From RUG472 sp045224495 (GTDB taxonomy: Bacteria > Bacillota > Clostridia > Christensenellales > CAG-138), in NCBI GenBank assembly GCA_045224495.1, contig JBGVAK010000078.1, positions 1 to 9,219 on the forward strand: a stretch of DNA of 9,219 nt. The letters run 5' to 3'. Each line of letters opens with the position of its first letter. Position 1 is the first letter of the stretch. Below are positions 6,512 through 9,219 of the stretch, piece after piece. The position numbers and the translations under genes are program-made. The notes under the pieces are model-generated. The model saw only the letters and a program-made list of their open reading frames with translations. It was not told the DNA's origin and did not search any database.

Positions 6512-6895
6512 ATGCAAGTGACCATTCGGGTGCGCATGAGCGCCCACGACGCCCACTACGGCGGGAACCTGGTGGACGGTGCGAAGATGCTGGAGTTGTT
6601 CGGAGACGTGGCTACGGAGCTGCTGATCCGCCGGGATGGGGACGAGGGCCTCTTCTGTGCCTACGACATGGTGGAGTTCAAGGCGCCGGTGTACGCCGGA
6701 GACTTCATCGAAGCTACCGGCGAGATCGTCTCTGAGGGCAACACCTCCCGGAAGATGGTCTTCGTGGCCCGTAAGGTCATCACCGCCCGGCCGGACATCA
6801 ACGATTCCGCGGCGGAGGTGTTGGCGGAGCCCATCCTGGTCTGCCGGGCCAGCGGCACCTGCGTGACGCCGAAAGATAAGCAAAGGAACAACTGA
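6512..6895 (+). CDS. kal: 3-aminobutyryl-CoA ammonia-lyase
   Basis: Eliminates ammonia from L-3-aminobutyryl-CoA to give crotonyl-CoA, joining lysine fermentation to the butyrate pathway. The 127-residue length and single-domain hotdog-type sequence fit Kal. Characteristic segments are DAHYGGNLVDGAKML (residues 13-27), FGDVATELL (30-38), the DGDEGLF stretch, EFKAPVYAGDFIEA and the ITARPDI region, which together closely resemble characterised Kal proteins as I remember them. The ATG at 6512 has AAGGAGG at 6498-6504 with a seven-base spacer, a strong site. It is the first gene behind the lysine riboswitch and ends two bases before kce. Confidence 0.93.
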   Translation: MQVTIRVRMSAHDAHYGGNLVDGAKMLELFGDVATELLIRRDGDEGLFCAYDMVEFKAPVYAGDFIEATGEIVSEGNTSRKMVFVARKVITARPDINDSAAEVLAEPILVCRASGTCVTPKDKQRNN

Positions 6896-6897
6896 CG

Positions 6898-7740
6898 ATG
6901 GAGAAACTCATCATCACCGCCGCCATCTGCGGCGCCGAGGTCACCAAGCAACAGAACCCCGCGGTCCCCTACACCGTAGAGGAGATGGTCCGGGAGGCTC
7001 GCTCCGCCTACGACGCAGGTGCGGCTATCATCCACGTCCACGTCCGCTGGGACGACGGCACCCCTACCCAGGACCGGGAGCGGTTCCGGGTGGTCATGGA
7101 CGCCATCCGCAAGGAGCTCCCCGACGTCATTATGATCCCCTCCACCGGCGGCGCCACGGGCATGAAGCCGGAGGAGCGGCTGCAGCCCACGGAGCTGTTC
7201 CCGGAGATGGCCACCCTGGATTGCGGCACCTGCAACTTCGGGGACGAGATCTTCGACAACACCATGCCCACCATGCGGGCCTTCGGCAAGCGGATGATCG
7301 AGAACCACATCAAGCCCGAGTTCGAGTGCTTCGAGATGGGGCACCTTGATACCATCCTGACCATGGCTCGCAAGGGAGAGGTCCCCGGTCACCCCATGCA
7401 GTTCAACTTCGTGTTGGGCGTCCCCGGCTGCGCGCCCGCCACGGTGCAGAACCTGGTCTGGCTTGCTTCCGCTATCCCCGCCGGCTCCACCTGGACTGCC
7501 ACGGGCGTGGGCCGCAGCGCCTTCACCCTGGCAGCGCCAGCCATCGTCATGGGCGGCAACGTCCGGGTGGGCTTTGAGGACAACCTGTACCTCTCTCGCG
7601 GCGTGAAAGCCCGTTCTAACGGCGAGCTGGTGGAGAAGGTGGTCCGCCTCAGTCGGGAGCTGGGAAGGGAGATCGCCTCCCCCGCGGAGGCCCGGGCCAT
7701 CCTGGGCCTCGTCGGCGGCCCCAACTGCCCCGTCAAGTGA
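6898..7740 (+). CDS. kce: 3-keto-5-aminohexanoate cleavage enzyme (BKACE family)
   Basis: Converts 3-keto-5-aminohexanoate plus acetyl-CoA to L-3-aminobutyryl-CoA plus acetoacetate. The 280-residue length and the (beta/alpha)8 BKACE (DUF849) pattern fit. The zinc site is visible as His46 and His48 in IIHVHVR and Glu227 in VGFEDN. Substrate residues known in the family also align: Glu14, Ser82 in PSTGG, Thr106 in MATLD, Arg223 and Asp228. The last three are shifted by three from the published numbering, as I recall it, implying a small deletion. AAGGA at 6883-6887 precedes the ATG, and the gap to kal is only two bases, so the pair is co-translated. An AT-rich 50-base spacer separates it from kdd. 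Confidence 0.95.
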   Translation: MEKLIITAAICGAEVTKQQNPAVPYTVEEMVREARSAYDAGAAIIHVHVRWDDGTPTQDRERFRVVMDAIRKELPDVIMIPSTGGATGMKPEERLQPTELFPEMATLDCGTCNFGDEIFDNTMPTMRAFGKRMIENHIKPEFECFEMGHLDTILTMARKGEVPGHPMQFNFVLGVPGCAPATVQNLVWLASAIPAGSTWTATGVGRSAFTLAAPAIVMGGNVRVGFEDNLYLSRGVKARSNGELVEKVVRLSRELGREIASPAEARAILGLVGGPNCPVK

Positions 7741-7790
7741 ATATATACGGAATAAACTTATAAAAATACATTTATACGGAGGAAAAATTC

Positions 7791-8831
7791 ATGGCACTCA
7801 AAGGCAACAAGTACGGCACCCATCGCGTCATGGAGCCCAAGGGCGTGCTCACCCAGGCGGCGTATAAGATCGACAACAACATGGACGTTCTCTACTCCAA
7901 CGAGATCATCTGCGACGTCCAGTCCCTGAACATCGACTCCGCTTCCTTCACCCAGATCGAGGAGGCCTGCGGCGGCGACGAGCAGAAGATCGGCGAGATG
8001 ATCATGGGGATCGTGGCGGAGCGCGGCAAGCAGCAGAATCCGGTCACCGGCTCCGGCGGCATGTTCATCGGCACCATGGCCTACATCGGCGAGGACCTGC
8101 AGGATCGGGATCTGAAGGTGGGCGACAAGATCGCTTCCCTGGTCTCCCTGTCCCTGACGCCTCTGCGCATCGACAAGATCCTGGCCGTCCACAAGGACAT
8201 CGACCGGGTGGACATCGTGGGCAAGGCCGTGCTGTTCGAGAGCGGCATCTATGCAAAGCTCCCCTCTGACATGAGCGAAGCCCTGGCCCTGGCGGCTCTC
8301 GACGTGGCCGGCGCCCCCGCTCAGGCCCGCAAGCTCCCCAAGGAGGGGGATTCCGTCCTCATCCTGGGCGCCAACGGCAAGAGCGCCGTTCTCTGCGGCT
8401 ACGAGGCCATGAAGAAGGTGGGTCCCAAGGGCAACGTGGTGGGCCTGGTCAGGAACCCCAAGCAGGTCCCCGCCCTCATGGAGCTGGGCGTCTATCATAA
8501 GGTCATCGTGGCCTCCGCTACGGAGCCCGTGGCGGTGATGGAGGCGGCTCTCGCGGCCAACGGCGGCAAGGAGTACGACATCTCCATCTGCTGCGTGAAC
8601 CAGCCCAACTGCGAGATGAGCGCCATCCTGCCTGTGCGGGACGACGGCCTCGTCTACTTCTTCTCCATGGCCACCAGCTTCACCAAGGCGGCCCTGGGCG
8701 CTGAGGGTATCGGCAAGGACGTGAACATGATCATCGGCAACGGCTACACCAAGGATCACGCTGAGATCACCTTGAATGTGCTCCGCGAGAATCCGAAACT
8801 GCGCGCCCTCTTCGACGAGAAATACGTATAA
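7791..8831 (+). CDS. kdd: L-erythro-3,5-diaminohexanoate dehydrogenase
   Basis: Oxidatively deaminates 3,5-diaminohexanoate with NAD to 3-keto-5-aminohexanoate, the substrate of Kce. The 346-residue protein matches Kdd in length and shows an N-terminal segment opening with GNKYGTHRVMEPKGVL, a GroES-like part around VGDKIASLVSL (110-120), and a Rossmann nucleotide-binding loop GANGKS at 193-198 that departs from the usual GxGxxG, as is typical of this family in my recollection. The ATG at 7791 has GGAGG at 7778-7782, eight bases upstream. The AT-rich spacer from kce has no convincing promoter, so it should share the riboswitch transcript. Repeat copy 2 starts directly after its TAA stop. Confidence 0.94.
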   Translation: MALKGNKYGTHRVMEPKGVLTQAAYKIDNNMDVLYSNEIICDVQSLNIDSASFTQIEEACGGDEQKIGEMIMGIVAERGKQQNPVTGSGGMFIGTMAYIGEDLQDRDLKVGDKIASLVSLSLTPLRIDKILAVHKDIDRVDIVGKAVLFESGIYAKLPSDMSEALALAALDVAGAPAQARKLPKEGDSVLILGANGKSAVLCGYEAMKKVGPKGNVVGLVRNPKQVPALMELGVYHKVIVASATEPVAVMEAALAANGGKEYDISICCVNQPNCEMSAILPVRDDGLVYFFSMATSFTKAALGAEGIGKDVNMIIGNGYTKDHAEITLNVLRENPKLRALFDEKYV

Positions 8832-9060
8832 TCAGCGCGCAGAAAAACTGCGTTTTTCTACGCACTGGGCTCCGCATTCGCTTCGCTTCCAGGTCTTGCC
8901 TGTACGCCTGCGGTGTACCGGGCGGCCAGACCTGCAAGGTGTCAAAAACACCGCGCATGTCACTGCGTTTGACATAGTAGAAGCCTTGCGTTCTTCCTTC
9001 CGAACAACGTGCGCGCGGCTACACCGCGCTTTGCGATGCCCCCTGCGTGTTAGGATCTGT
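8832..9060 (+). repeat. Multi-hairpin intergenic repeat, copy 2
   Basis: Homologous to 2500-2755 and in the same orientation, beginning directly after the kdd stop. Hairpin A is 8833-8867 with GAAAAAC/GTTTTTC retained; the linker GGGCTCCGC.TTCGCTTCGCTT is nearly identical. Hairpin B is 8890-8934 (CAGGTCT/AGACCTG, GCC/GGC, inner GTACGCC/GGTGTAC), of different sequence but the same architecture as copy 1. Hairpin C is reduced to GGTGT/ACACC (8938-8952). Hairpin D is ATGTCA/TGACAT (8957-8975). A GAAG/CTTC stem lies near 8980-8996. Hairpin E is GCGCGG/CCGCGC (9013-9029) with the same CTACA loop. The end is approximate. About 55 bases then remain before kamA, with no clear promoter but an AAAGGAG ribosome binding site. 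Confidence 0.85.
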
Positions 9061-9114
9061 GAACAACAGAGCTTTCCTGGATAAGCTGAGAATAATTTGT
9101 AAAGGAGTCTGGAT

Positions 9115-9219
9115 ATGCATTTTGAGAATTACGCCCGGAAGAACGGGCTGTTCCGGGATGTGCCGGATGAGCTGTGGAACGACTGGCACTGGCAGGTCAA
9201 GAACCGGGTGGAGACCCTG
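9115..9219 (+). CDS. kamA: Lysine 2,3-aminomutase, N-terminal fragment (runs off the window)
   Basis: Only the first 35 codons are visible. The segment LFRDVPDELWNDWHWQVKNR strongly resembles the conserved N terminus of lysine 2,3-aminomutase (consensus LFKDV...WNDWRWQ.RNR). That enzyme is a radical-SAM, PLP-dependent enzyme that makes beta-lysine from L-lysine, the first step of the pathway. The catalytic CxxxCxxC cluster motif lies beyond the window and cannot be checked. The ATG at 9115 is supported by AAAGGAG at 9101-9107 with a seven-base spacer. Its position after kdd, separated by repeat copy 2, matches lysine fermentation clusters. Confidence 0.88.
   Translation, partial: MHFENYARKNGLFRDVPDELWNDWHWQVKNRVETL

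Overview
The window looks like a GC-rich, Gram-positive anaerobe of the Clostridia, possibly a butyrate-forming gut Oscillospiraceae-type organism. That placement is inferred from strong AGGAGG-type ribosome binding sites, sigma-A-like promoters, a lysine riboswitch with an intrinsic terminator, and a lysine-to-butyrate gene set. The genus cannot be read from the sequence. All genes run left to right on the + strand.

Region 1 (1-2499) is a galactose module: the C-terminal 444 residues of a GH36 alpha-galactosidase entering from the left edge, overlapping by 4 bases with a complete galactokinase (galK). Region 2 (2500-2827) has no gene. It holds a multi-hairpin repeat (copy 1), then a candidate promoter and a strong ribosome binding site. 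Region 3 (2828-6153) is a tight three-gene run: a sugar-phosphate nucleotidyltransferase, a P-loop protein of the KamB type, and a MutS-like ATPase without mismatch-recognition domains (KamC).

Region 4 (6150-6511) is a regulatory leader. It has a near-consensus promoter whose -35 box overlaps the kamC stop codon, a complete lysine riboswitch aptamer, an intrinsic terminator whose 5' arm contains the P1 3' strand, and a second terminator-like hairpin. Because P1 and the terminator exclude one another, this is predicted to be a lysine-ON switch.

Region 5 (6512-9219) holds the lysine fermentation genes kal, kce and kdd, then copy 2 of the multi-hairpin repeat, then the first 35 codons of kamA (lysine 2,3-aminomutase). 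In this pathway KamA converts L-lysine to beta-lysine, KamDE (not in the window) converts it to 3,5-diaminohexanoate, Kdd oxidises that to 3-keto-5-aminohexanoate, Kce cleaves it with acetyl-CoA to 3-aminobutyryl-CoA and acetoacetate, and Kal removes ammonia to give crotonyl-CoA. KamB and KamC are known mainly as conserved companions of these clusters and have no settled function.

The points most worth following up are the predicted lysine-activated riboswitch on a catabolic operon, the two structured intergenic repeats with compensatory base changes, and the uncharacterised KamB/KamC pair.
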